From CAVTSA01 sp963737225 (lineage in GTDB: Bacteria; Chloroflexota; Dormibacteria; Dormibacterales; Dormibacteraceae): a DNA stretch of 64,000 bases. Location of the stretch: NCBI GenBank assembly GCA_963737225.1, contig CAVTSA010000004.1:496001-560000 (forward strand), in the 5' to 3' direction. A model generated the notes under the pieces. It ran no database searches. It was not told the DNA's origin and saw only the letters and a program-made list of their open reading frames with translations. Positions 7,915 to 16,599 of the stretch are shown piece after piece. The position numbers were made by a program, and so were the translations under genes. Each line of letters opens with the position of its first letter. Positions within the stretch are counted from its first letter, which is position 1.

Positions 7915-8643
7915 TCATCCAGCCAGGTAGCCCCCGTCGACAACCAGCACCGTGCCGTTGACATAGGAGGCGGCCGGGCTGCACAGGTACTCCACCGCCG
8001 AGGCGACCTCAGCCGGACTTCCCGGCCGTTTGGCGATCGTGCGGTCGCTGAAGACACGCTGGGTGGTCCCCATACGTTCCGCGAGCCGGGCGCCGAGGGG
8101 CGTCTCGATCGGTCCCGGCGCCAGACTGTTGTAACGCGCGCCGCTCATTCCCGTGAGAACCGCGAGGGAACGGCTGAGGGCGCGGCAACCCGCCTTCGCG
8201 GCGGCGTAGGGCGGAGAGGTGGCGGAGCCCACGTCGGCGGCGGTGCTGTCCACCACCACGACCGCCGCCGCGTCGACGACGACGCGGTCGTGGAGCGCAC
8301 AGAGCACATGGGCGGCGGCCATCAGGTCGACCTCGACGATCTCCCGCCAGAGCGGCCATCTCGCCACCCCCGGGGGCGCGGGCTCGACCACCCCCACCGA
8401 CCACACCAGAGCCGCGATCCGCTCGGGCACCGCGAGCACAGCATCGATCACCCGGGTGCGCTCGCGTTCCACCGACAGATCGGCGCGCAGGTGCTCGCGC
8501 TCCCCGACTCCCGGGGCGGGCGCGATGTCGACGGTGAGGAGGGCGTCGTACCGCCGGCTCCCGCGGAGGGCCTCGGCTGCCGCACGGCCGATGCCGCTCG
8601 ACGCCCCGAACACGATCGCCAGGCCCCGGTCCGAGGAGGTCAC
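7915..8643 (-). CDS. SDR-family oxidoreductase
   Basis: 242-residue short-chain dehydrogenase. The nucleotide-binding motif is FGASSGIG near residue 13, the catalytic Ser lies in VVVDSTAAD and the Tyr/Lys pair in YAAAK. The C-terminus ends with the frequent YVNGTVLVVDGGYLAG. The N-N-A-G structural motif is replaced by a VWSVGVV segment, as in divergent SDRs. ATG at 8643 overlaps the stop of the upstream amidohydrolase gene (8640) by 4 bases, placing it at the end of the leftward operon from 14666. Confidence 0.85.
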   Translation of the reverse strand: MTSSDRGLAIVFGASSGIGRAAAEALRGSRRYDALLTVDIAPAPGVGEREHLRADLSVERERTRVIDAVLAVPERIAALVWSVGVVEPAPPGVARWPLWREIVEVDLMAAAHVLCALHDRVVVDAAAVVVVDSTAADVGSATSPPYAAAKAGCRALSRSLAVLTGMSGARYNSLAPGPIETPLGARLAERMGTTQRVFSDRTIAKRPGSPAEVASAVEYLCSPAASYVNGTVLVVDGGYLAG

Positions 8644-9467
8644 CGGGCCTCCTCCAGCCAGCGGCGCAGCGCGTCACCCAGGACCTGCTCGCGCTCGCGA
8701 GTCGAGAGCGTCGGATCCTCCGCGAACATGGCCACCGCCTCCCGGTAGGTGCAGGGAAGCCGCGCCAGGTCCGTCCCCCAGAAGACCCGCTCCGGACCGA
8801 ACGCGTCGACCACTTGACGCACGAGGGGCCGCAGCGACGGGTAGGGATAGGGGTCGGAGGCGAGACAGGGCAGCGCCGACGCCTTGACGGCTGCCCGCGG
8901 AAAGCGGGCCAGACCCGTCAGCGCCCGGACCTCGGCCGCCACCTGGGATGCCGTACCGGTCATCGGCAGGTTCAGGTGGTCGATCACCAGCATCAGCGTC
9001 GGATGTCGCTCCAGCACCCGCACCAGCGAAGCCAGCTGACCTGGCGCCCACACGAAGACGGGAAGCCGGGCCTCGTCGGCCGCCGGCCACAGCCAGTCCA
9101 TGACGCCCGTCTCCAGCCAGGAGACGGCCGCTCCCGGCGGAAACACCTGCCGCACGCCGACCAGCCGGGTGCCGGCCGCCCACGCAGCCAGGTCCTGGGC
9201 TGATCTGCGGTCTCGGGAAGCGAGCGTGCCCAGGCCCAGAAAGCGATCGGGATGGCGCCGGACCGCATCCTCCACCAGCCGGTCGCCGTCCCGGTCCCAG
9301 GCTGCCGGGACGAGCAGGGCCTGCCCGACGCCCGCTCCATCCATCGCGGTCAGGGCCGCGTCGACCCCGAAGGCGGGCCCAGGAGCGTGCTCGCGCCAGC
9401 CTGCTCGCCACGGCGTCGATGGCGATTCCGGGTTCCAGATGTGGAGGTGCGCATCGACGACGGTCAT
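8640..9467 (-). CDS. Amidohydrolase-family TIM-barrel hydrolase
   Basis: 275-residue member of the amidohydrolase-related family. The N-terminus VVDAHLHIWNPE carries the full HxH metal motif, unlike the Rieske-paired amidohydrolases. Other hallmarks are VGVRQVF, the VIDHLNLP segment with a His, VKASAL, and the C-terminal VFWGTDLARLP with the catalytic Asp. It resembles lactonases/hydrolases such as the 2-pyrone-4,6-dicarbaldehyde or fuconolactone type, but the substrate cannot be fixed. The ATG start at 9467 overlaps the 3' end of the acyl-CoA synthetase gene (9464), and its stop overlaps the following SDR. Confidence 0.86.
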   Translation of the reverse strand: MTVVDAHLHIWNPESPSTPWRAGWREHAPGPAFGVDAALTAMDGAGVGQALLVPAAWDRDGDRLVEDAVRRHPDRFLGLGTLASRDRRSAQDLAAWAAGTRLVGVRQVFPPGAAVSWLETGVMDWLWPAADEARLPVFVWAPGQLASLVRVLERHPTLMLVIDHLNLPMTGTASQVAAEVRALTGLARFPRAAVKASALPCLASDPYPYPSLRPLVRQVVDAFGPERVFWGTDLARLPCTYREAVAMFAEDPTLSTREREQVLGDALRRWLEEAR

Positions 9468-11495
9468 TTGGGCGGGGTGCCGTGAATCTTCACATCGAGG
9501 GCGACCAGCCGGCCCTTCCGAGGCACGATCGGGTTGCAGTCGACCGCGCGGACCCAGGGCCGCGCCAGCAGCCAGCGCTGGAACTCCAGCACCAGCGTCA
9601 CCAGGGGCTCGGACAGCTCCGGGGCGCGGGCTCGAGCCAGCTCTCGCGCCGCCTCGGCATCGATGGGGGCCACCCGCACCTCGGCCCGCTCGGCCTCCTC
9701 GCCGCCCGCGCCGAACAGCAGGAGCGTCAACCCATGCTCGCGCACCGCCCCCAGGAAGAAGCTCATCCTCGTGCGTCACCTGCTCGGACACGGAGACCGG
9801 CCCCGCAAACCGCTCCAGAAGGTAGGCGACGGCGTTGCGCAGGTCACGCTCCGTCGAGACGCCCGTCAGCACCCCTCCTTCGCGCGCGCGGTGGGCCAGT
9901 CCCGCCTCCGTCTTGACCACCACCGGGAAGGGGATCGCCCGCGGGTCGAGCTGCTCGGGGCCACCGACCCAGGTCTGCGCGGGCCAGGTCAGCGGCAGGG
10001 ACTCGAGCTCGCGCACCGCCCGCTCACCGGTCAGAACCTCGATCTCCTCTTCCCGGTCGCCGGGGTCCGGAGCCGGCATCCGATCCGCGGCCGGCTCGGC
10101 GCCCTCTCGCTCAGGGCTTGCGGAACCCGCCCAACGCGAAAGAGCGCGGATCTTGATCGCCGACTCCAGCGAGCCCAGGGCGAGGACAGCATGGCGGCCC
10201 TGCGGGCGGTCGGCCGCCCGCAGCGGGACCAGGCCGGCGATCACCGGCACCCGGCCCAGCGCGGAGACGGTCGTCGAGAACTCGTCGAGCTGCTCCACGT
10301 GCACCGAGTGCTCGGCGACCGCCAGGCCGAGCGGGGTGGCGAACGCGAAGATCCCGTAGCGCGGGTCCGAGGCGACCGTCCGGACGTCGTCGGACTGCGC
10401 GGTCAGGTGCCCCATCTCGGCGCTCCCGAAGTCGAAGGGGTTGAGCGTGCCTCCGAAGCGCCCGCCCAGCTTCGCCCGCACGTCAGGGCCGGGCTCCAGG
10501 ACCGGGACCCCGTGGGCCTCCACGACGTCCGCGAGCACGATCCCGGAGCCGCCCGAGTCGCTGAAGATCGCTACCCGCGGGCCGGCCGGGCGCTCGAACT
10601 CGACCTCCTCCAGAGCCTCGAGCGACCAGGCGAGCTCGTCGAGACTGCCGACCAGGAGCGCGCCGTACTGGTCGGCCAGTCCCTTTAGCACGCGCCGAGG
10701 GGTCGCCGCCGCCCCACTGTGCGAGGCCGCCGCCCTCTGTCCCACGTCCGAGCTGCCGGCGATCAGCAGGACCACCGGCTTGCCCAGCGCCTGTCCCCGC
10801 TCCAGCAGGCGGGCCAGCTCAGGAAGGGACGACACGCCGTCGGCGTGCAGGGCGAGGGCCCGTACCGGCGGGAGCTCCAGGAGGGCGAGACCCAGCGCCG
10901 GCGCGGTCAGCATGCACTCGGTCCCGTACTCGAGGCCGGAGTGGATGCCGACGCCACGCTCACCGAAACGCTTCACGATGCCGCCCAGCACGCCACCGCT
11001 CTGGGCGAGCACGGCGATCGGCCCCGGCTCCAGGTCTTCGGCCACCGGGATCAGCAATCCGTGCAGGCGCCCGCCGGTCGAGACCAGGCCGTTGGACTGC
11101 GGCCCGAGGACGCCCACACCGTGCTCTCGACCCCAGTTGGCGATCTCGTCCTCGTAGCCGCCGGGCTCGCGACTCGCGTCCGGAAACAGCACCACGCCGG
11201 ATGGCAATCGGGGCAGCGACCGGAGGGCGGGCAGGCAGGCGTCGGGCCGGACGTGGAGGTACACCAGACCGGGCTCGCCGTCGACATCGCCGGGCGCCGC
11301 CACACACGGGAGATCGAACAGGCGGCGGTAGTTCGGGTTCACGAGACGGACCGGCCCGTGAAAGCGCAAAGCGCGCCGCTGGAGGTTGCCCAGCAGGTGT
11401 TCGGTCAGGTGCCCGTTCGGCGAGGCACCGATGATCGTGACCGCGGGTGGGTGGAGCAGCCGCTGGAGCAACTCTGGCGCCACGGCCCCGGTCAT
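9464..11495 (-). pseudogene. Acyl-CoA synthetase (ADP-forming type) disrupted by one frameshift
   Basis: Homologous to NDP-forming acyl-CoA synthetases that make a CoA thioester from an organic acid. In order: an N-terminal CoA-binding domain (AVTIIGASPNGHLTEHLL), a succinyl-CoA-ligase-like domain with the likely phospho-His in SHSGAAATPRRV, the SDSGGSGIVLADVVEAHG segment, then a short ATP-grasp part beginning around FPVVVKTEAGLAHRA. At about 9766-9772 the frame breaks after VSEQVTHEDE; continuation FFLGAVREHGLTLLLFGAGG is one base out of register and runs to the stop at 9464. One extra base (or two missing) explains it. Starts with ATG at 11495 overlapping the enoyl-CoA hydratase stop. It is either an assembly error or an inactive gene. 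Confidence 0.8.
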
Positions 11496-12346
11496 GCCTG
11501 GTCCCCGCGCCCCTCTCGCCAGTCCGCCAGCAGCGCCTGGATGCGCACCTCGCGCTGCCGGGCGAACTCCTTCGGCCCCAGCTCCTGCAGCTCCCGGTGG
11601 ATCACGGCGCTGGCGTCGCTCCCGTGCCCGACCGCATTGCTGAGTGCGCCGGTGAGGAGCGTGGTGCGGAACCCCGCCGCCTCGAAGGCGCGGTTGATCG
11701 CCATCTTCTCGAGCTCGATCAACCCGGGAGGCTCGGCCGCGATCCTCATCGCCACCTCGCCCACCACGTCCGCCAGCTCGGCGCCGGGCACCGCGCGGTT
11801 CGCCCACCCCCAGCTCGCCGCGACCTCGCCGCTGATCGTCGACGCCGAGAGGAACCCGAACTCCTTGGTCCGCTTGGGGCCCAGCGCCAGCGCCCAGGTG
11901 GGCGGAATCAGCCCACCGCCCGCTCGCATCGCCGCGTACTGGATCCGCGTGTCCTCCGCCACGTACGTCAGGTCGCAGAGGTAGGCGAGCTGGACCGCGC
12001 CCCCCATGCAGTAGCCGTGCACCTGGGCGATGACCGCCTTCGGGAACTCCCAGACCGACAGCCAGCGTTCGACCAGGCTCCGGTCGTGGTGATACTCGGC
12101 GAGGGGGTCGCGACGCCCGTCGGCGGCGTCGGCGGGCTTGTCCATGTCGTACCCCGCCGAAAAGCCGCGACCGGCGCCCCGCACCACCACCACGTGCACC
12201 GAATCGTCCGTACGGGCCCGCGCCAGCGCCTCGTCGAACTGTTCGAGCAGCGCCGCGTTCATGGCGTTCGCCCGCGACGGCCGATTCAGCGTCAGGTACA
12301 GCAGCGGGCCCGAGGGCTCCGCCAGCACCAGTGGTTCGTCCGTCAT
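11492..12346 (-). CDS. Enoyl-CoA hydratase/isomerase family protein
   Basis: 284-residue crotonase-fold protein acting on acyl-CoA thioesters. The N-terminal LYLTLNRPSRANAMN is standard. The first oxyanion-hole segment is GRGFSAGYDMDKP and the second is QVHGYCMGGAVQLAYLCD. The catalytic Glu pair of true hydratases is not obvious (the second segment has a Gly-Gly-Ala loop followed by a Cys-Asp), so isomerase or another crotonase activity is possible. ATG 12346 follows a GGGAGGACGGGG ribosome site. It is coupled to the CoA synthetase downstream by an ATGA overlap, suggesting activation and then hydration of the same acid. Confidence 0.87.
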   Translation of the reverse strand: MTDEPLVLAEPSGPLLYLTLNRPSRANAMNAALLEQFDEALARARTDDSVHVVVVRGAGRGFSAGYDMDKPADAADGRRDPLAEYHHDRSLVERWLSVWEFPKAVIAQVHGYCMGGAVQLAYLCDLTYVAEDTRIQYAAMRAGGGLIPPTWALALGPKRTKEFGFLSASTISGEVAASWGWANRAVPGAELADVVGEVAMRIAAEPPGLIELEKMAINRAFEAAGFRTTLLTGALSNAVGHGSDASAVIHRELQELGPKEFARQREVRIQALLADWREGRGDQA

Positions 12347-12366
12347 CCCCGTCCTCCCACTCTCCT

Positions 12367-13353
12367 TCAGCGCAGGGCCGGCTCGAGGAGCTTCTGGTAC
12401 CAGCCGGTGGCCTCGAGGCGGGCCCGGAACGCGTCCTTCTGCGCTTCGGTGAGCGGCTTCAGCGGGGGCCGGACGGTGCCGCCCCGCATCCCCATCAGGT
12501 CCATCCAGTACTTGATGGTCGCGATCGGATGGAGCGCGGCCTCCTGGTTCCAGAGCACGGCGTAGATCGAGGACCAGAGGTCGCGCAGTGGCTTCAGCGC
12601 GTAGTACTGGCTCCAGGCCCCGGCCAGGTCACCGCGCTCGAGCGAGGCCATGTACTCGTTGATCGGCTGCCGGTGCGGGCTCTGCATGAGGAAAACGGAG
12701 GTGGTTCCGAGCATCACCTGCTGGCTGGAGTAGATCGACATCGCGGGCAGGTATTCCTCGAGCGGGTTGCTGACCAGGATCTGGTCGCCCACCGCTCGCA
12801 GCGCCTCGATCGTGTGCCCGAAGTCGTTGACCGCGTCCTTCAGTGCCACCACGTTCTCGGCCGCGGCGATGCGTTCGATCGCGGGGATGCTCAGGTTGAT
12901 TCCCGAGTGGTAGGTGTTGTACGCGAAGATCGGCACCTCGACCTGGCTCGCCACGTAGAGGTACCAGTCGACAGCCATCTCCTCCGTCTTCGTGAACTCG
13001 AGAGGCGCCCACAGCATCACCGCGTCGGCGCCGATCTCGCCGCAGTAGCGGACCAGGTTCACGGTCTCGGGAACGCTGTAGTCGAGCGCGTGGACGTAGC
13101 AGGGCACCCGTCCGGCGACGGCATCCACGAAGACCCGGAATGCCTCCATGCGCTCCCGCAGCGTCAGGTACCAGGGCTCGGAGAACCCGAAGCCGACTCC
13201 CCCGACGTCGAGGGCCACGATGTAGTCGACGTTCCGGCGAATCCCGTCGTGATCGATGGACCCGTCGTCGTTCATCGGGATCATGGGCGTGGTCCAGAGC
13301 CCCCTCACGTGCTCCCGCGCCCAGACCTTAGCCTCCGCGTTGCTGACCGGCAT
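12367..13353 (-). CDS. Dihydrodipicolinate synthase/N-acetylneuraminate lyase family aldolase
   Basis: 328-residue class I aldolase-type TIM barrel. The Schiff-base Lys lies in VVALKDAVNDFGH and the catalytic Tyr in FAYNTYHSG. The first barrel strand LWTTPMIPMNDDGSID is typical. ATG at 13353 follows an AGGAGG site and lies inside the 3' end of the alpha/beta hydrolase gene (26-bp overlap). The usual GxxGE substrate loop is replaced by GFGFSEPW, so it probably does not use pyruvate in the canonical way. Within this operon it may perform a retro-aldol or hydratase step in organic-acid breakdown. Confidence 0.85.
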   Translation of the reverse strand: MPVSNAEAKVWAREHVRGLWTTPMIPMNDDGSIDHDGIRRNVDYIVALDVGGVGFGFSEPWYLTLRERMEAFRVFVDAVAGRVPCYVHALDYSVPETVNLVRYCGEIGADAVMLWAPLEFTKTEEMAVDWYLYVASQVEVPIFAYNTYHSGINLSIPAIERIAAAENVVALKDAVNDFGHTIEALRAVGDQILVSNPLEEYLPAMSIYSSQQVMLGTTSVFLMQSPHRQPINEYMASLERGDLAGAWSQYYALKPLRDLWSSIYAVLWNQEAALHPIATIKYWMDLMGMRGGTVRPPLKPLTEAQKDAFRARLEATGWYQKLLEPALR

Positions 13354-14245
13354 TGACCTCCTCCTTCTCGTCTTCGCCACGACGTCGCGCCCTGCGACCG
13401 CTCGTTCCGCAGTCCCTGATCCAGCCGGCGATCGCGCCTGCGACCGCCTGCTCTCCGCCCTCGTACCCGTGGGTCACCCCGGGCAGCAGGCGGCTCGTCA
13501 CGCTCGGCGCTCCGGTCGCCTGGGCGGCGATCCACTCCAGGTCGTCGCGACCGCCCACGTCTCCGCGGTCTCCGAAGTACGCGAGCACCGGGCTTCGAAT
13601 GGCCCCGAAGCGGTTGGGCGCGTGGGTGAAGAAGCCCGGCGCCACCCGCCACCAGCTGGCATAGGTCTGTGCGCTCACGGTGGTGGTACCGAACCCCCCG
13701 GGCCAGCTTCCCGCGGGCAACAGCTCCTCCCCACGCCCGGCGTCGACGAGGGCCCCCGCCTCCCGGGCGGTCCCCGCGTCGAGCCTTCGCAACCCGAAGC
13801 TCGGGGAGGCCAGGACCACTCCGTCGACGCCGGCGTCGCCGACCTCGCTCAGGTAGTACACGGCGCGGAGCGCGCCGAAGCTGTGGCCGGCCAGGACGAT
13901 GCGAGGCGCGCCGAGCCCGCGAGCATGGTCCACCCAGGCCCCGACATCCTGCGCGGACTCCTCGAAAACCTCCCACCAGCTGCCGATACGCACCAGTTCG
14001 GTGCCGCCCGGGCGAAGCCGCCACCCGGTCGCCCCGCCGTCGTGGCCGCGGAGATTCCCGGCCACGAAGCCGACGCCGGCGGCCGCCAGCAGCCGCCCGA
14101 CCCGAACCGTCGGGGGCAGGTCGTAGGTGACTCCGAAGCCGTGGATCCAGACCACGACCGCGTGAGGCCTCGGCCCCGGCCGGATCTCGACGCCCGAGAG
14201 GAGAAGGCCATCGGCGGCACGGGCGGCGACCAGTTGCTCGTTCAT
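13328..14245 (-). CDS. Alpha/beta hydrolase
   Basis: 305-residue alpha/beta-fold hydrolase. The oxyanion segment is VVWIHGFGV, the nucleophile elbow GHSFGAL (Ser near residue 142), an acidic residue follows in AYFGDRGDVGG, and the catalytic His lies in PGVTHGYEGGEQ. The N-terminal domain has features of peptidase S9/serine aminopeptidase-like hydrolases. Its 3' end overlaps the start of the aldolase gene by 26 bp, indicating tight coupling. The substrate is unknown; an ester or lactone is a reasonable guess from the operon context. Confidence 0.84.
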   Translation of the reverse strand: MNEQLVAARAADGLLLSGVEIRPGPRPHAVVVWIHGFGVTYDLPPTVRVGRLLAAAGVGFVAGNLRGHDGGATGWRLRPGGTELVRIGSWWEVFEESAQDVGAWVDHARGLGAPRIVLAGHSFGALRAVYYLSEVGDAGVDGVVLASPSFGLRRLDAGTAREAGALVDAGRGEELLPAGSWPGGFGTTTVSAQTYASWWRVAPGFFTHAPNRFGAIRSPVLAYFGDRGDVGGRDDLEWIAAQATGAPSVTSRLLPGVTHGYEGGEQAVAGAIAGWIRDCGTSGRRARRRGEDEKEEVNAGQQRGG

Positions 14246-14261
14246 GAGCCAGCCCAGACGG

Positions 14262-14666
14262 TCAGGACTCGATCGGTCTCAGCGCGTCGGGGCTGGGTTC
14301 GAGAGCCTCGGCTCCGACCGCTTCGCACCATGCCTCGAACCCGTCCTGAAACGCGACCACACCCGCCTCGGGAAGCGTGATCTCCATCGCTTCGAGGATC
14401 TCCCGCGGTGTCACTCCGAGGTCCAGCGCGACCTTGATATGGCTCTTGATGTGGTGCTTGGTCGCCCGCATCGCAGTCAGGCTGACGATGAAGATCAGCT
14501 CCTTCGTACGCCGGTCGAGGCTGCGCTGCTTCAGGTAGACAGCGTCAATCAGTGAGTTGAACCTGGTCAGCACCGGGTAGTCCGCGTTGGCCAGGTACTT
14601 GTGGTAATCAAGCACATAGCCACGGCGGCGAACCATGTCGTCGATGTATTCCTGCTCTTCAGACAT
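14262..14666 (-). CDS. Carboxymuconolactone decarboxylase/AhpD-like family protein
   Basis: 134-residue all-helical protein of the CMD family. Helices around LDRRTKELIFIVSLTAMRAT and SHIKVALDLGVTPREILEAM match the core signature. The CxxC thiol pair of AhpD peroxidases is absent: the corresponding stretch reads TKHHIKSHI. A decarboxylase/isomerase or scaffold role is therefore likelier than peroxidase activity. ATG 14666 follows a GGGAGG site. It sits between the alpha/beta hydrolase and the 3-hydroxyisobutyrate-dehydrogenase-like gene in the same leftward run. Confidence 0.82.
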   Translation of the reverse strand: MSEEQEYIDDMVRRRGYVLDYHKYLANADYPVLTRFNSLIDAVYLKQRSLDRRTKELIFIVSLTAMRATKHHIKSHIKVALDLGVTPREILEAMEITLPEAGVVAFQDGFEAWCEAVGAEALEPSPDALRPIES

Positions 14667-14724
14667 CCAGTGCTGTTTCCTCCCTCACCGATCGGTGTGC
14701 CGCGGATCGCCGCGGTGACAGTCG

Positions 14725-15621
14725 CTACGCGTCCGCGGTCGCCGGCCTGGTACGCGCCCAGCGAGCGAGCTCGGTCTGGTCCGCCCCTGACGGCAGCGCC
14801 GCCGCCGCCCCCTCCCAGAGCCCCAGCGCAACCTCGCCGAGCGGCATCGCGACACCTTTGAGATGGCCCATCTCGACGGCGGTCCGCACATCCTTCAGCA
14901 TCAGCTGCATACGGAAGCCGGAATCAAAGGTGCCGCTGAGGACGAACTGTGTGTACTTGGTCGACGTGGCGTTGTTCTGGCCCGAGGATTGATTGAGCAC
15001 GTCGACCATCACGTGAGGGTCCAGACCGAACCGCTCCCCGACTTCGATCACCTCTGTCGCCGCCGCCTGGCCGATCGCCGACAGGAGGTTGTTGAGCGCC
15101 TTCATGGCATGGCCGGAGCCCACTCCCCCCACGTGAACGATGCTCCCCCCCAGAGCCTCCAGCACCGGCCGGCAGCGGACCAGCTCGGTCTCGGTGCCGC
15201 CGAACATCACCGAAAGCGTTCCAGCCCGAGCGCCCGCCACGCCGCCCGACACCGGCGCGTCCACCACCTCGCACCCGGCGGCTTTCGCGACGCCCGCGAG
15301 CCTGATCGTCTGCGCCGGGTCGGAGGATCCCATGTCGACGATGAGCGAGCCGGGGCGGAGTTCACTCAGCAAGCCGCCGGGGCCTTCGACGACTTCGAGG
15401 ACCGCCACGCTCGACGGCAGCATGCAGATGACGAGAGAGCAGTCGCCGACGTCCCGAATGGTGGGCGCGGCTCGGATGCCGGCGAGCGGTTCGAGGGCCG
15501 ACACGCGAGCGGGTTCGACGTCGTACGCGCGCACGCCGAAACCGTGGTTCGCGAGCCGCTGGATCATCGGCGTTCCCATGGCGCCGACCCCGATGAAGCC
15601 GACCGCGGACGGACTGTTCAC
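14725..15621 (-). CDS. 3-hydroxyisobutyrate/2-hydroxy-3-oxopropionate reductase-like dehydrogenase
   Basis: 298-residue beta-hydroxyacid dehydrogenase. The N-terminus VGFIGVGAMGTPMIQRL is the NAD(P) motif. The substrate-binding VDAPVSGGVAGARAGTLS and the catalytic Lys in GSGHAMKALNNLL are intact. It interconverts a 3-hydroxy acid and its semialdehyde, as in valine or glyoxylate metabolism. ATG 15621 overlaps the stop of the GntR regulator (ATGA), so regulator and enzyme are made from one transcript. The nearby aldolase could supply or use the aldehyde. Confidence 0.88.
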   Translation of the reverse strand: MNSPSAVGFIGVGAMGTPMIQRLANHGFGVRAYDVEPARVSALEPLAGIRAAPTIRDVGDCSLVICMLPSSVAVLEVVEGPGGLLSELRPGSLIVDMGSSDPAQTIRLAGVAKAAGCEVVDAPVSGGVAGARAGTLSVMFGGTETELVRCRPVLEALGGSIVHVGGVGSGHAMKALNNLLSAIGQAAATEVIEVGERFGLDPHVMVDVLNQSSGQNNATSTKYTQFVLSGTFDSGFRMQLMLKDVRTAVEMGHLKGVAMPLGEVALGLWEGAAAALPSGADQTELARWARTRPATADA

Positions 15622-16325
15622 TCCGCCGCCGCCTGCCCTCGCACCTGCTCCTCCTCGACCAGGCTCAGCTGCTGGAAGGCCGCCGCCCCCGCATTGCGGA
15701 CATGCTCGGCGGCGTACGCGGCGGCCGCGTCGGCATCCCCCTCCTCGATCGCCTTGACCAGATTCGTGAGTTCGGCAAGCGACTCCTGGGCGCGACCCGG
15801 CGTACGCAAAGAGACGCCGCGCAGCATCTGCACGCGGAACGTGATGCTCCGCAGCGTCGACGCGATGACGGGGTTGGCGGCCCCCTCGCAGAGCACGCGG
15901 TAGAAATCGTCCTTGGCGGTCAGCTCCCCTGGCAGCTCACGCTTTGCGAACGAGAGACCGACCTGCTTCAAGGCCCGCGCCAGCTTCCGCTTCTGCGCCG
16001 GCGTCGCCCGCATCGCACAGCAGCGCGCCGCCAGGGACTCCAGCGCCTCGCGGACTTCGTAGAGGTTCCCCGCCTCCACCCTTGACACCGAGGAGACCAC
16101 CGGTCCGCGGTTGGGTACCAGGCCAACCAGACCTTCCGCCTCGAGGCCGCGGAGGGCCTCGCGAATCACGGTGCGGCTGACGTCGAATCGCTCGCACAGA
16201 TCGCGTTCGATGAGCCGCTGGTCGGGAAGGTACTCAAAGGATATGATCGCGCTCCGCAACTCCTCGATGACCTGCTTACGAAGCGGTGCAGCGATCACGG
16301 TGGGCCGGCGGTTCCGGACGATCAT
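15618..16325 (-). CDS. GntR-family (FCD/FadR-type) transcriptional regulator
   Basis: 235-residue repressor-type regulator. The N-terminal winged helix has LIERDLCERFDVSRTVIREA with the recognition helix, then GLVGLVPNRGPVVS as the wing. The C-terminal FCD ligand-binding domain includes the Arg and His ligands region around EVREALESLAARCCAM and DFYRVLCEGAANPV. It is the first gene of the leftward run that encodes the dehydrogenase, CMD protein, aldolase and CoA enzymes, so it likely controls them in response to an organic acid. A short inverted repeat upstream (16404-16415) is a candidate autoregulatory site. Confidence 0.87.
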   Translation of the reverse strand: MIVRNRRPTVIAAPLRKQVIEELRSAIISFEYLPDQRLIERDLCERFDVSRTVIREALRGLEAEGLVGLVPNRGPVVSSVSRVEAGNLYEVREALESLAARCCAMRATPAQKRKLARALKQVGLSFAKRELPGELTAKDDFYRVLCEGAANPVIASTLRSITFRVQMLRGVSLRTPGRAQESLAELTNLVKAIEEGDADAAAAYAAEHVRNAGAAAFQQLSLVEEEQVRGQAAAE

Positions 16326-16403
16326 CAGACGATCGCCGCAGACGTCTGGTCGCCGTCGCCGAAGCCGACCGCTTCACACATACGACCGCACAGCTGGTGT
16401 CCC

Positions 16404-16415
16404 ATGTATGACAAT
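16404..16415. promoter_or_regulatory. Candidate GntR operator upstream of the FCD regulator
   Basis: ATGTATGACAAT contains TGT-ATG-ACA, the half-site geometry common to FCD-type GntR operators. It lies about 79 bp upstream of the regulator start, within a 274-bp stretch (16326-16599) in which I see no gene. Assignment is by resemblance only. Confidence 0.35.
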
Positions 16416-16599
16416 AATACGCACTGCATCAGGCATCCACCTCAGCCCCGAACGCGACGGCGCCCGGACACACACACCTCGAGCCTGGTGATGTCGACCT
16501 CGCGTTCCTCGATCGCCTCGCGCCGCTTGACACCAAGTCCCAGAGGAAGATGCTGGGAAAACAGCCCGTCACGACGGGACTTGGTCAGGTCGAGGAGTC

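Noticed and set aside
8640..11807. One continuous 1055-codon frame
   Set aside because: It joins the CoA synthetase N-terminal part, an out-of-frame stretch and the amidohydrolase by chance; the real genes have separate starts and the synthetase needs a frame change.
12331..13356. Long plus-strand open frame across the aldolase gene
   Set aside because: It is the GC-rich antisense shadow of the minus-strand aldolase, with no recognisable motif and Arg/His-rich composition.
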